Part shown: positions 27,901-35,403 of the stretch, piece by piece
How positions within the stretch are numbered: position 1 is the first letter of the stretch
How the letters are laid out: each line of letters begins with the position of its first letter
Assembly (NCBI GenBank): GCA_964607765.1
Contig: CAZSNT010000078.1
Location: 1-46,269, forward strand
Origin: CAZSNT01 sp964607765
Lineage (GTDB): Bacteria > Verrucomicrobiota > Lentisphaeria > Oligosphaerales > JABHEG01
DNA: 46,269 nt
Direction of reading: 5' to 3'
Made by a program: the position numbers and the translations under genes
The notes under the pieces: generated by a model
The model's input: the letters and a program-made list of their open reading frames with translations, nothing else
What the model was told of the DNA's origin: nothing
Database searches by the model: none

Positions 27901-28320
27901 CTCGCCGGTAACGGCAGCGACACAGTACAGATGCCCGTCGTCCGAACAGAAGTAGAGCCTGCCGCTGTCGTAAACGGGAGCAAAACGGACGGGGCCGTCC
28001 GTGACATAGCGCCAGCGCATCCCGCCCGTCGCCAGATCGAACGCCATGACCTGGTCGGTGACATTCGAGGGCACGAACAGCAGGCCGTCGGCTGCAACGG
28101 GTGCATAGCTGTAGTCGGCGCACATCCGGTACTGGTGTGTGTAGGCCGGGGCCGGCTTGCCCAGCGGCAGCATCCACTGCAGGGCCAACGTGGACGGCAA
28201 CGCCTCGGCGGTTGCGCCCGAACGCGTCCGGTCATGCCGCCACTGCGGCCAGTCGGCGGCAGCGAGCCAATGGCCCGCCACCGACGCGGTGAGAAGCAGT
28301 AGGCGCGAGTAAGCTCCCAT
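24958..28320 (-). CDS. Exported PQQ-like beta-propeller protein with internal methyltransferase-like segment (paralogue 2)
   Basis: A 1120-residue paralogue of the protein at 21256, sharing almost every landmark: signal peptide (about 1-22), DWPQWRHDRTRSGA, WPEEGSYVTAVSAESG, and blades such as LATGGMRWRY and VTGELLWRRRG. The internal methyltransferase-like unit (about residues 515-650) reads GYAFLLGVGDGKALLELA then VVAVERDPLQLKKSRAML. The glycine motif is closer to a working SAM loop than in paralogue 1, but no catalytic function is evident. GGAGG lies 10 nt before the ATG at 28320; a GTG directly before it (28323) is also possible. It is the first gene of the likely operon running down to 14660, with the 35-bp motif about 65 bp upstream. 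Confidence 0.88.
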   Translation of the reverse strand: MGAYSRLLLLTASVAGHWLAAADWPQWRHDRTRSGATAEALPSTLALQWMLPLGKPAPAYTHQYRMCADYSYAPVAADGLLFVPSNVTDQVMAFDLATGGMRWRYVTDGPVRFAPVYDSGRLYFCSDDGHLYCVAAVTGELLWRRRGVPEGIPDMLMLVNGRMVSRWPARGGPVLSHGKVFFGAGIWPEEGSYVTAVSAESGDLLWRSDALSIVKEGMCDHGTNLDLSLPPQGYMAVINDRLVVASGRTLAAWFELDTGKMDPYTSFYVKKSNPRGTWYVAGNDDFWVQGGNWFGARSDVVPARPENTICPLAWSRKSPANAEFQLRHRPFLVADVNQTMGGEVTYSEPVLTGDTSYAAAFATERKHLVLNGETVVRFRPFERIVARDLTKPAWRVIKSRVDMGRTAGKGVSLIEFPVKWEIETSMRVLIKTADHLVVGESGKLAAIAIPGEGQSPTVGWEAAIDGNPINTLLAHGKLVTVTDTGKVYCFGAGPERQVGIPHSETVEHSPRNGYAFLLGVGDGKALLELAKDPEWRVVAVERDPLQLKKSRAMLNDLALCGRRAQIIPARDGMQLTPYWASRVIVNDATVLGTPTETLSVAVNALRPYGGQMPSTPGVDRQLLAGILAGRTDYELRADTLIRLSAPEGAADWAQEAGGGDNSFVGRDSLVKWPLGVLWYSGDIDRFLPPFTDLTHIRSPYPLVGNGRLYMFTHETLHAIDIYTGNYLWHRDIPATPYVNTRRFLNRLYGKPTERSYLLADDSVYCVTGKKIHVYDAVTGEPRNALIIPEELGVAAAEAASLRMNKKMRDYEDRYDVQPVPEWTEARLWGDSIVAKLGNTLVAVDRHSSRLLWARSGKPGNTTVCTVGRDTLYGLDCTPDEYTRKEEQSARTGELFALDLRDGSELWRRTVSYLSWPKGVSKGIVPWMKKAAPALGYNAKHGLLVMTYNGMSATVFEAADGSELWSKQVDNVKEPAWNYTPNILDDHLMMSLSKHQGGMGYLLDIRTGESLKAVNVPRARTCGRMIGNDHLLSYRDGATELYDVDRDLTIPLNSLRTGCTTSFIPACGIMTAPMMGHGCVCNYPMFASLAMVHMPESDSFRPKAVRQSWGADQKVLRQSGE

Positions 28321-28323
28321 CAC

Positions 28324-28697
28324 GCATCGTCCTCCACTCTGGTTGACTGCAAGAGGCCACCGTATTCCGTGCCCGTCACTCGTTCAATCAGTCATTCGCA
28401 AGCCGAGCACGAATTGGGACACTGGCGTTCGCCGCTGACAAAGAAAAGTCCCGTTCCGTTGCACGGTGCAGTGCGAAGAGGCAAAGTTGCCATGTCGCTG
28501 CGAGCCGATGGCAGGCAGTTCGTTCCCTGAGGAGCCCAACTCAAGCCGGAAAGAGCAAACTCGACCGCAATCGGATGCAATCGACAGCTGTCGACCGCGA
28601 TCGGCGAGGGCTCCTGCCTGAGAGTACAGGACTCTCCCCGTAGGCGAACGAGGAGTAGCGGTCACTTCGACCGACAACAAAGGAAGCCCCCAGCCCA
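28324..28697. other. Divergent intergenic region
   Basis: This 374-bp gap between divergent genes holds the 35-bp motif (28387-28421) and a perfect 14-bp palindrome TCGACAGCTGTCGA (28581-28594). The palindrome is flanked by the near-direct repeat TCGACCGCAATCGG at 28561 and TCGACCGCGATCGG at 28591. Promoters for both directions must lie here; I could not place -35/-10 boxes with confidence. Confidence 0.55.
28387..28421 (-). promoter_or_regulatory. Conserved 35-bp ATCA/TTCGCA/ATTGGGACA motif, site 3
   Basis: This is the third copy, with all 19 invariant positions and identical spacing. At about 65 bp upstream of the propeller start it has the most promoter-proximal position of the three, which favours a role in transcription of the minus-strand operon. 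Confidence 0.6.
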
Positions 28698-29624
28698 ATG
28701 ACAACACAGCACCCCATCCCGGTGATTCTCGACACGGACATCGGTGGCGACATCGACGACACGTGGGCCGTGGCCATGCTGCTGCGCTGCCCCGAGCTCG
28801 ACCCGAAACTCATCGTCTCGGACACGGGCGACACGACCTACCGCGCCAAGATCATCGCCAGACTGCTCGAAGCGGACGGGCGCGTCGACATCCCGGTTGG
28901 CGTCGGCGCCTTCACCGACTACCACCAAACCTGCAACCAGCCGCAGTGGGTGGCCGACTACGACCTGCGCAGCTACCCCGGCACGGTCCACAACGACGGC
29001 GTCCAGGCCATGATCGACACCATCATGGCGTCCGAGGAGACGGTCACTCTGATCTGCATCGGCCCGGTCACGAACGTGCGGGTCGCCCTCGAACGGGAAC
29101 CCCGGATCGCCGCGAAGACGCGTTTCGTCGGAATGCACGGGTGCCTGCGCAAGAGCCAGCGCCCGAACGGGGACGTGTTCCCCGAAGCGAACGTGATCCA
29201 CGATGTGGTCGCCTGCCAGGCAGCGCTCCACGCCGATTGGCCGGTGACGGTGACGCCGCTGGACACGTGCGGCTTCGTCGTGCTCCGCGACGAGGACTAC
29301 CGCGCCGTGCACGAGTGTGACGACCCGCTCATCCGCGCCCTCATCGAGAACTACCGGATCTGGGCAGGGAACGTCAACCGCACAGCTGAGTTCGGCGTCC
29401 GCAGTTCGACGCTGTTCGACACAGTCGCCGTCTATCTCACGTTCGCGGAGGATCTCCTCCGGATGGAGGATCTCAATGTGAGCATCCGTGACGACGGGAT
29501 GATGGTCGAGGATCCGGCCGGCAAGCCGATGCGAGTCGCCACCGAATGGCGGGACATGGCCGCCTTCAACCGCCTTCTCTCGCAACGCCTCTGCGGCGGG
29601 AGGCGCAGCGTGCGGCTCGAGTAA
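28698..29624 (+). CDS. Nucleoside hydrolase-family (IUNH-like) protein
   Basis: A 308-residue protein opening PVILDTDIGGDIDDTWA. This is the aspartate cluster (Asp12, Asp14, Asp20, Asp21) that binds calcium and ribose in inosine-uridine-preferring nucleoside hydrolases, although the usual DxDPGxDD has two extra residues. LICIGPVTNVRVAL and PLDTCGF are further family blocks. Length is standard. AGGAAG lies upstream of the ATG. No signal peptide is present. It diverges from the glycan operon and converges on the kinase gene. Members in glycan loci may act on N-glycosides other than nucleosides, so ribonucleoside cleavage is likely but not certain. Confidence 0.88.
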   Translation: MTTQHPIPVILDTDIGGDIDDTWAVAMLLRCPELDPKLIVSDTGDTTYRAKIIARLLEADGRVDIPVGVGAFTDYHQTCNQPQWVADYDLRSYPGTVHNDGVQAMIDTIMASEETVTLICIGPVTNVRVALEREPRIAAKTRFVGMHGCLRKSQRPNGDVFPEANVIHDVVACQAALHADWPVTVTPLDTCGFVVLRDEDYRAVHECDDPLIRALIENYRIWAGNVNRTAEFGVRSSTLFDTVAVYLTFAEDLLRMEDLNVSIRDDGMMVEDPAGKPMRVATEWRDMAAFNRLLSQRLCGGRRSVRLE

Positions 29625-29632
29625 CGAGTGAC

Positions 29633-31663
29633 CTACTCGACTTCCACGATCTCGAACGGTTCGTTCGTGTAGATTCGGTCATGAACCGCTTCCGGCTTTG
29701 CCTGCCCCTTACGCATACGGAAGACTCGCAGTTGCGGGAGATAGGTGATTCGGCTCAGCCCGATGTCTCTGCACGCGGTGACGTCCAGTTCCTCGACAGG
29801 GAGATGGTTCAGTTCCTTGAACGCCAGTTCGCCGGATGTCTCGACCCGCAGCTTGCGTGCAGGCACGATCCGCAGCAGGCAGGTGCCCAGGGGCCCGAAC
29901 TGAGTCCTGAGCGCCAGGTACTCACGGTCCGACCATACGGTCATTGACGAGTCCCGAGGCGAGTAGGACAGCCGCACATGGTCCTCGCCGCCGTTGTAGA
30001 CGCCCAGCAGTGCATTCAGTTCCCGGCTCAGATCCGTGTGTTCCGGCACGGTCGCGGCGTGGTACATGAGGATCCACTCCAGGTGCGCTTTCACGTCCGC
30101 CTGCTGCTCGAACGCCGTTCGGAACAGGGCAAGCAGCTGTTCCCGCGAGGGCCGGGACTGCTCATTGAACGCGAAGTGGGGGAACGCGTTCGCCAGACGC
30201 CACTGACCCGAACTCGGCCTGGACGGATGGCTCAAAGCGGCCCGGTGATCCAGCCGGATGCAGTCCAGGACAAACCGTTGCCATCGCGCCATGCCATTGC
30301 CCGGATCGAGACTGAACGCCGTATCGACCAGCGTGTCCGCTTGCTGCATGGCCTCCAGGGGACGGTGAGACATCCCAAGGGCCGCCAGCCGGCCAGCCGC
30401 CCGCCCCAGCTCCGTCGCGAGCTGCTTCGTGGACACGGCCGATTGCTCTGACAAAGACTCGTACTCGGACGAGAGCAGATCCACCTCTTCCAGAAGCCGG
30501 TTGACCCGCAACCGCTCCTCCTCGGTCGCCAGCCGTTCACGTCCCAGTCGCTGCACGAACAGCACGGACAGCACGGTCAACACGAACAGCGCAGTCGCCG
30601 CAATGCACGACGGCAGCCAGTTGCGCCTGAAGAACAGCCGCGCTTCCCTGATGAAACCCGGCTGTTCCGCTCCGGTGGCGTAGCCGGTCAGGTACTTGTG
30701 GACGTCGTCTTTCAGCTCAACAGCGGACGCGTATCGATCGTCCGGCCTGCGTGCTGTGGCCTTGAGCACGACCGCCTCCAACCCCACGGGGATGCGCCGG
30801 TCCGGGTAGCGCGCCCGTAACGGCGGCACGCTCGTCTCCGCCGTTTCACGAACAACTTCCTCCATCGTGCCGCTGAAAGGCGGCTCGCCGCAGAGAAGCG
30901 CGTGCAGCACGCAGCCCAGGGCAAACACGTCCGTGCGCTCGTCTTTCGGCCGTCCCTCGACCACCTGTTCCGGCGCCATGTAGCCCAGCGTCCCCTGGAC
31001 CTGCCCCAGGAGCGTTTCGCTTTCGACGCGGCTGCGCGGGAAGGCGTCGTCGGATTCAGCTTGCGGACCGACAAGCGACTGTCCGAGGCCCCAGTCGCAG
31101 ACCAGCACCTCACCGAAGCGGTCGCACTGGATGTTCTCCGGCTTGAGATCCAGGTGAATCACGCCTTCGGAGTGCGCGTAGGCAACCGCCTCGCAGACTT
31201 TCTGAAACACCTCCAGCAGGTCTGCCTGGGCCGTGGCCTTGCCTGCCCGGACCAGGTCCGCCAACGTCGTACTGCCCTTCAGGTCCATCGTGAAGAACGG
31301 ACGCCCGTTCTCATCCGCGCCGGCGTCGTGGACTTTAATGATATTGGGATGACTCAGCGACGAGATAAGCCAGGCCTCGCGAATGAACAGGTCGCAGTAG
31401 TGCAGCCCCCGGTCTCTGCGCAGCCGGGCGAGGGCGACCCACTGCCGCGTGCGACGGTCGAAGGCCTTGTACACCTCCTTCAGACCGCCCTGCCCCACCA
31501 GCGTCTCATCGGCGTACCGCTCCTCCAGGTCAGCCAGACTGCCGAACACGGGGCACAGCGCCTCAACGACCTCCGGAGCCTGCTGCTCGACGGCATCGAA
31601 AATCTCCGTCAGCCGCGCGTCCGGCACATAGTCACCGTTCGACTGTCCCGTCCCGCCGCTCAT
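29633..31663 (-). CDS. Membrane Ser/Thr protein kinase with WNK-like lysine placement
   Basis: A 676-residue Hanks-type kinase. Glycine loop GQGGLKEV (57-64); the VAIK lysine position is Ala79 (VALARLR), but Lys62 lies in the glycine loop. Helix-C Glu96 (IREAW), HLDLKPEN (Asp172, Lys174, Asn177; the HRD Arg is Leu), DWG (190-192) and APE (230-232) are present. One transmembrane helix spans about 349-370, followed by a charged coiled-coil-like stretch (RLATEEERLRVNRLLEEVDLL is part of it) and a C-terminal tail with leucine-rich-like LPVEELDVTACRDIGL. No PASTA or PEGA domain is seen. The ATG overlaps the sigma factor stop by 4 bp, so both are made together. A working kinase with WNK-type geometry, or a pseudokinase, are both possible. 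Confidence 0.88.
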   Translation of the reverse strand: MSGGTGQSNGDYVPDARLTEIFDAVEQQAPEVVEALCPVFGSLADLEERYADETLVGQGGLKEVYKAFDRRTRQWVALARLRRDRGLHYCDLFIREAWLISSLSHPNIIKVHDAGADENGRPFFTMDLKGSTTLADLVRAGKATAQADLLEVFQKVCEAVAYAHSEGVIHLDLKPENIQCDRFGEVLVCDWGLGQSLVGPQAESDDAFPRSRVESETLLGQVQGTLGYMAPEQVVEGRPKDERTDVFALGCVLHALLCGEPPFSGTMEEVVRETAETSVPPLRARYPDRRIPVGLEAVVLKATARRPDDRYASAVELKDDVHKYLTGYATGAEQPGFIREARLFFRRNWLPSCIAATALFVLTVLSVLFVQRLGRERLATEEERLRVNRLLEEVDLLSSEYESLSEQSAVSTKQLATELGRAAGRLAALGMSHRPLEAMQQADTLVDTAFSLDPGNGMARWQRFVLDCIRLDHRAALSHPSRPSSGQWRLANAFPHFAFNEQSRPSREQLLALFRTAFEQQADVKAHLEWILMYHAATVPEHTDLSRELNALLGVYNGGEDHVRLSYSPRDSSMTVWSDREYLALRTQFGPLGTCLLRIVPARKLRVETSGELAFKELNHLPVEELDVTACRDIGLSRITYLPQLRVFRMRKGQAKPEAVHDRIYTNEPFEIVEVE

Positions 31664-32253
31664 GGCTCCAGCTCCGCTACCAACTCGAGGATCTCCTGGC
31701 ACAGACGTTTCTTCACTCGCTTTCGCAACGTGTAGACCGTGGCCACGGTCAAGTGCGTTCTCTCGGCAACGTCTGCCGCGGCAACGCCATCGAGCCCCAG
31801 CTCGAAAACTTCGACCGCTTTGCCTTGGAACACGTCGCGAACCCGAGCCATCGCCTGCGTGGCGATGTAGGTCGTCCACTCCCTCTCGATGTAGGCGTCA
31901 ATGCCCGAGTTTCGCTCCAGGCTGTCCAGCACGGTCTGCTGCCGCAGGCTGTCCAACCGGCGCCGGCGACTGTCCTGTTTGCGGAAGTGCGAGATCGCCG
32001 TGTTGCGGATGATCGCGCTGAGCCACGTCCGGAACCGCCCTTTGGTGCGGTCGTAGTTTCGCAGGTCCCGCAGCAGAGCAACGAGCACCTGCTGGCAGAT
32101 GTCCTCGATGTCCGCCGGCGCTGCCCCCAGCTCGTTCAACACGTAGAAGATGAAGCGCCGGTAGTGTGTCACCAGCTGCTCCCACGCCTCCTCGTCGCCC
32201 ACGTCAAGGGCACGGCGCAAGAGCGTATGGCTGGTGTTTTGTGAGGCAATCAT
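31660..32253 (-). CDS. ECF-type RNA polymerase sigma factor
   Basis: A 197-residue protein with region 2 (AWEQLVTHYRRFIFYV... DIEDICQQVLVALLRDL... GRFRTWLSAIIRNTAI) and a region 4 helix-turn-helix (GVAAADVAERTHLTVATVYTLRKRVKKRL). This is the two-domain layout of extracytoplasmic-function sigma factors, and RFRTWLSAIIRN is typical of PVC ECF groups. No anti-sigma gene is adjacent; instead it overlaps the membrane kinase, a pairing known in planctomycetes where the kinase may control the sigma factor. It starts 19 bp after the upstream sulfatase stop, with no clear ribosome site, suggesting translation coupled to that gene. What it transcribes is unknown. Confidence 0.9.
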   Translation of the reverse strand: MIASQNTSHTLLRRALDVGDEEAWEQLVTHYRRFIFYVLNELGAAPADIEDICQQVLVALLRDLRNYDRTKGRFRTWLSAIIRNTAISHFRKQDSRRRRLDSLRQQTVLDSLERNSGIDAYIEREWTTYIATQAMARVRDVFQGKAVEVFELGLDGVAAADVAERTHLTVATVYTLRKRVKKRLCQEILELVAELEP

Positions 32254-32272
32254 CAGTGCATAGAATCGTGCA

Positions 32273-33679
32273 TCAGAGGGGCGGCGACAAGCTGTTCCAC
32301 GCGACGTCGGCTTTGGGGCTGAGCGCGATCAGCCTGTCGACCAGTTGGCGGCTGAAGTCGGCCTTGAGCCCAGCCAGGTCCGGGCAATCCCACAGGTTCG
32401 TGGTCTCCCAGGGGTCGGTCTCAAGGTCATACAACTCACCGTAGTCGCGATCCCGGTAGTGGCAGTATTTCCAGCGCTGATCGCGCAGCACGCGGATGCC
32501 GCCGGCCTCCATGTAGACCACGCCCCGGTCGTTCAGATCCTCCTGCGTCTGCCAGTACGGCGAGAGATCCTGCGACGCCATGCCGGCGGGAACGGGCGCC
32601 CCGGCCGCGGCCAGACAGGTCGCAGCTATGTCCACCGAACTGATCAAAGCCGACTCGCGCTTGCCGGCTACGCCGCCCGCAGGCGGTTTGACGATGAACG
32701 GGATGCGCATGAGCACTTCGTGGATGTGCTGCCCCTTGGCCACGAGCCCGAAGTCGCCCATGTAGTCGCCGTGGTCCGTGGTGAAGACAATGAGAGTGTT
32801 GTCGTACTCGCCGCGCGCCTTGAGCGCGGCTATGATCTCGCCGATCTTCCGATCGATCTGGGTGATGTTGGCGTAATAGCAGCGGCGCAAACGGCGGATC
32901 TGATCGGCGTCGTAGGAGCGGCGCGGCTCCGGCGTCTCGCTGTCCGCCATGGCGTTGTGCGGGGGCTTGGCCGCGAGCATGTCGTAGGTGGTCAGGGGCA
33001 TGTTGATATCGTCCGGGGCGTAGAGGTCTGCTTCCGGCAGGTTGCCGCCGTCGAACGGCATGTGCGGGCCGGGGAACGAGACGGCACAGAACCACGGCTG
33101 TCCGTCCAACGGCCGCTCGACCAGCCAGTCGCGACCGCGGTTGCCGACGTACTCGTCGATGTGATACTTCGGGTCCGCCAACCAGTCCGCCAACAGGGGT
33201 GTCTCGCGATTCCACGTGAGCAGTTCGTCGCGGCGGCGGAAACCCGCATCGTGCAGCCAGCGCTGGTAGGAGTTCTGCTCCGGGGCCTCCGGCTTGGGGC
33301 CGTGACCGTCCACAATATCCTGGTAATCAAAGCCACGCGTCATCCCTGAGGTGGCCAAGTGGAGCTTGCCGATGTAGGCCGTGTGGTAGCCGGCGTCCTG
33401 AAGCAGCGCCGTGAAGGCGGTCTCATGGTCGAACGCGTGCGTGATGTAGCCCGGCGCCCCGCACTGGTGCGGGAACTTGCCCGTGAGCATGGCCGCCCGA
33501 GCCGGGATGCACGAAGGGTTCGGCGTGTAAGCACGCGTAAACAGAACACCGTCGGCGGCAAGCGCGTCCAGGTTCGGCGTCTTCACAACCGGATTCACCG
33601 CGCCAAGGGTGTCGAAACGCTGCTCATCCGTCATCAAAAACAAAATGTTCGGCCGGGAACTGCCCAGAACACTCTTCAT
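32273..33679 (-). CDS. Type I sulfatase, no signal peptide
   Basis: A 468-residue sulfatase with NILFLMTDEQRFDTLG (metal site), CIPAR (Cys57, formylglycine motif) and FTTDHGDYMGDFGL (second metal site). YIGKLHLATSGMTRGFDY is the pocket block. The style (TDEQRxDxLG, DHGDYMGDxGL) is that of the choline-sulfatase/alkyl-phosphonate-like subgroup often found in PVC genomes. The start at 33679 follows GAGGAG by 10 nt; in-frame starts further up (33697, 33730) enter the neighbouring gene's end. It is 25 bp downstream of the GH29 gene and 19 bp upstream of the sigma gene, so it is probably co-transcribed with both. Cytoplasmic action on imported sulfated oligosaccharides is inferred. Confidence 0.92.
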   Translation of the reverse strand: MKSVLGSSRPNILFLMTDEQRFDTLGAVNPVVKTPNLDALAADGVLFTRAYTPNPSCIPARAAMLTGKFPHQCGAPGYITHAFDHETAFTALLQDAGYHTAYIGKLHLATSGMTRGFDYQDIVDGHGPKPEAPEQNSYQRWLHDAGFRRRDELLTWNRETPLLADWLADPKYHIDEYVGNRGRDWLVERPLDGQPWFCAVSFPGPHMPFDGGNLPEADLYAPDDINMPLTTYDMLAAKPPHNAMADSETPEPRRSYDADQIRRLRRCYYANITQIDRKIGEIIAALKARGEYDNTLIVFTTDHGDYMGDFGLVAKGQHIHEVLMRIPFIVKPPAGGVAGKRESALISSVDIAATCLAAAGAPVPAGMASQDLSPYWQTQEDLNDRGVVYMEAGGIRVLRDQRWKYCHYRDRDYGELYDLETDPWETTNLWDCPDLAGLKADFSRQLVDRLIALSPKADVAWNSLSPPL

Positions 33680-33704
33680 CCCGCCACAACTCCTCATCCT
33701 CTCC

Positions 33705-35150
33705 TCACGCAAACTCGATCCGGAACGCATACGCCGCCTGACCGGGGCGCCCCCCCGTCGTCCTCAGGACCAAGCCGGTGTCCGTCTGCTGCCAATCCAC
33801 TGCGCCGGCAGCATCCACGAATTCGACCGACTGCACGCACCGGGGCTCTTGGGGATTGCCCGTGCGCAGTGACTCGACGGCAAACACACCGTGTTCCGGC
33901 CAACCGAGAGCGATGGCGTACAGCGTGTCGCCCCGGGTCGTGAACCGGAAATCCCGTGGGCCAAACGCCTTGTTCTGCTTCTCGGAGTGGTGGCCCGTGC
34001 TGACCTCCGTCGGTCCTTCCCCGTAGATCGTCCAGGGACGCGTGTCGAACAGCGCTTCGCCGTTCGCCGCCAGCCAGCTTCCCATGTCTTCCAGAATGCT
34101 GCGGGCCTCGTCCGGGATTGTGCCGTCCGCTCTGGGCCCGATGTTCAGCAGCAGGCAACCGTTCTTGCTGACAATGTCTATCAGCTCGCCGAGCAGGTAT
34201 GTGGACGACTTGTAGTCCTCGTTGTCGATGTAGCCCCAGGAGATCCTGCCCACGGACGTGTCCGTCTGCCAGGGCATGGGATAGATGTCCGCCATACGGC
34301 CGCGCTCGATGTCGAGCACAATCAGGTCTTCCGGGAACGAGCCGCTGTTGAAGTTTTTGTCCTGAAAGACAACCCCTTTGCCCCATTCGAGGCCCTTGTT
34401 GTAGTAGTAGGCCAGGATCTTCTTGTGGACAGGCTCGAACCCGGGCTTGTCCAGGCCGAAATCGAACCACAGCACATCGGGCTCGTACTGATCGATGATA
34501 TCGGTCGTCCGGTCCCACCAATGGTCGAGGAACTCCTGACTGGGCATCGAGTCTTTCGCGACCGGGCGCCAGTAGAGATCCTGGTACTTGGGATCGTTGG
34601 TGTCCCAGCTCGGGTCCTGTTTGCTGAAGTAGACGCGATTGAGCGCGAAGTGCGACGAGGCGCCGAACTTCATGCCCTCGGCTCGGCAGGCGTCGGCAAG
34701 CAGCCGCATCGTGTCCTTCTTCGGGCCCGTATCGACCACGTTCCAGCGCGTGTGGTTCGAGCGGTACATGGCGTAGCCGTCGTGGTGTTCGGCAACCGGC
34801 ACCACGTAACGGGCCTGGGCCCGCTTGAACAACGCAGCCCACTGCGCAGCGTCGAACCCCTCCGCTCTGAACATCGGAATGAAGTCCTTGTAGCCGAACT
34901 GCGACGGCTCGCCGTACTGTTCACGGTGGTAACTGTACGCGTTCATGCCGCCGTGATTCCGGCCCTTCTGGTAGATGCCGGGGGCGTACTTCTCCGACAT
35001 GAAGGCCGGCACGGCGTACGGCCCCCAGTGAATGAAGATGCCGAACTTCGCGTCCCGGAACCAGTCCGGTACACGGTAACGACTGCGGATCGACGCCCAG
35101 TCAGGTTCGTAGCGGAAGGTGTCAGCTGGATCGGTCTGTGATGTTGCCAT
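33705..35150 (-). CDS. GH29 alpha-L-fucosidase
   Basis: A 481-residue GH29 enzyme. WFRDAKFGIFIHWGPYAVPA near the N-terminus, RYVVPVAEHHDGYAMY with TRWNVVDTGPKKD, and DVLWFDFG (nucleophile Asp230 in WFD) are all diagnostic. LLLNIGPRADGTIPDEA is the conserved C-terminal barrel edge. It lacks a signal peptide. I chose the ATG at 35150 because GGAGG lies 9 nt upstream; the ATG at 35156 would leave only 3 nt. GH29 hydrolyses alpha-L-fucosides by a retaining mechanism. It leads a group with a sulfatase, sigma factor and kinase, which hints at a sulfated fucose-containing substrate. Confidence 0.94.
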   Translation of the reverse strand: MATSQTDPADTFRYEPDWASIRSRYRVPDWFRDAKFGIFIHWGPYAVPAFMSEKYAPGIYQKGRNHGGMNAYSYHREQYGEPSQFGYKDFIPMFRAEGFDAAQWAALFKRAQARYVVPVAEHHDGYAMYRSNHTRWNVVDTGPKKDTMRLLADACRAEGMKFGASSHFALNRVYFSKQDPSWDTNDPKYQDLYWRPVAKDSMPSQEFLDHWWDRTTDIIDQYEPDVLWFDFGLDKPGFEPVHKKILAYYYNKGLEWGKGVVFQDKNFNSGSFPEDLIVLDIERGRMADIYPMPWQTDTSVGRISWGYIDNEDYKSSTYLLGELIDIVSKNGCLLLNIGPRADGTIPDEARSILEDMGSWLAANGEALFDTRPWTIYGEGPTEVSTGHHSEKQNKAFGPRDFRFTTRGDTLYAIALGWPEHGVFAVESLRTGNPQEPRCVQSVEFVDAAGAVDWQQTDTGLVLRTTGGRPGQAAYAFRIEFA

Positions 35151-35198
35151 GTCCATTGGCCTCCGGTGCGGCCTTGATGGCGGGCAAGAATGCCCCCC

Positions 35199-35381
35199 CA
35201 CGGTTACTGGCGCACGGGCGAGAACGCCCGCCCACGGTTACTGGGGCACGGGCGAGAACGCCCGCCCACGGGTACCGGGGCACGGGCAAGAATGCCCGCC
35301 CACGGTTACTGGCGCACGGGCAAGAATGCCCGCACGCGGCTGCTGGGGCACGCGCGAGAACGCCCGCCCACGGTTACCGGG
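35199..35381. repeat. 34-bp tandem repeat array (five units plus a partial)
   Basis: Five contiguous 34-bp units start at 35199, 35233, 35267, 35301 and 35335, with a partial unit from 35369. Each unit contains the short hairpin GGGCGAGAACGCCC or the variant GGGCAAGAATGCCC and the linker CACGGTTACTGG. A degenerate half-unit precedes the first (35179-35198). The array fills the gap between the GH29 and sulfatase genes. There are no spacers, so it is not CRISPR. Confidence 0.92.
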
Positions 35382-35403
35382 CCTGCAGCTCGTCGGCCGG
35401 CCT

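Noticed and set aside
24619..28302. A 1227-codon open frame on the plus strand opposite the second propeller paralogue
   Set aside because: It is antisense to a gene with clear propeller repeats and shows no domain. Long antisense frames are expected at this GC content.
28662..29585. A 307-codon minus-strand frame covering the nucleoside-hydrolase gene
   Set aside because: The plus strand carries the aspartate motif and a ribosome site; the minus frame has no recognisable domain.
35199..35381. CRISPR array
   Set aside because: The 34-bp units are contiguous with no spacers and no cas genes are near.
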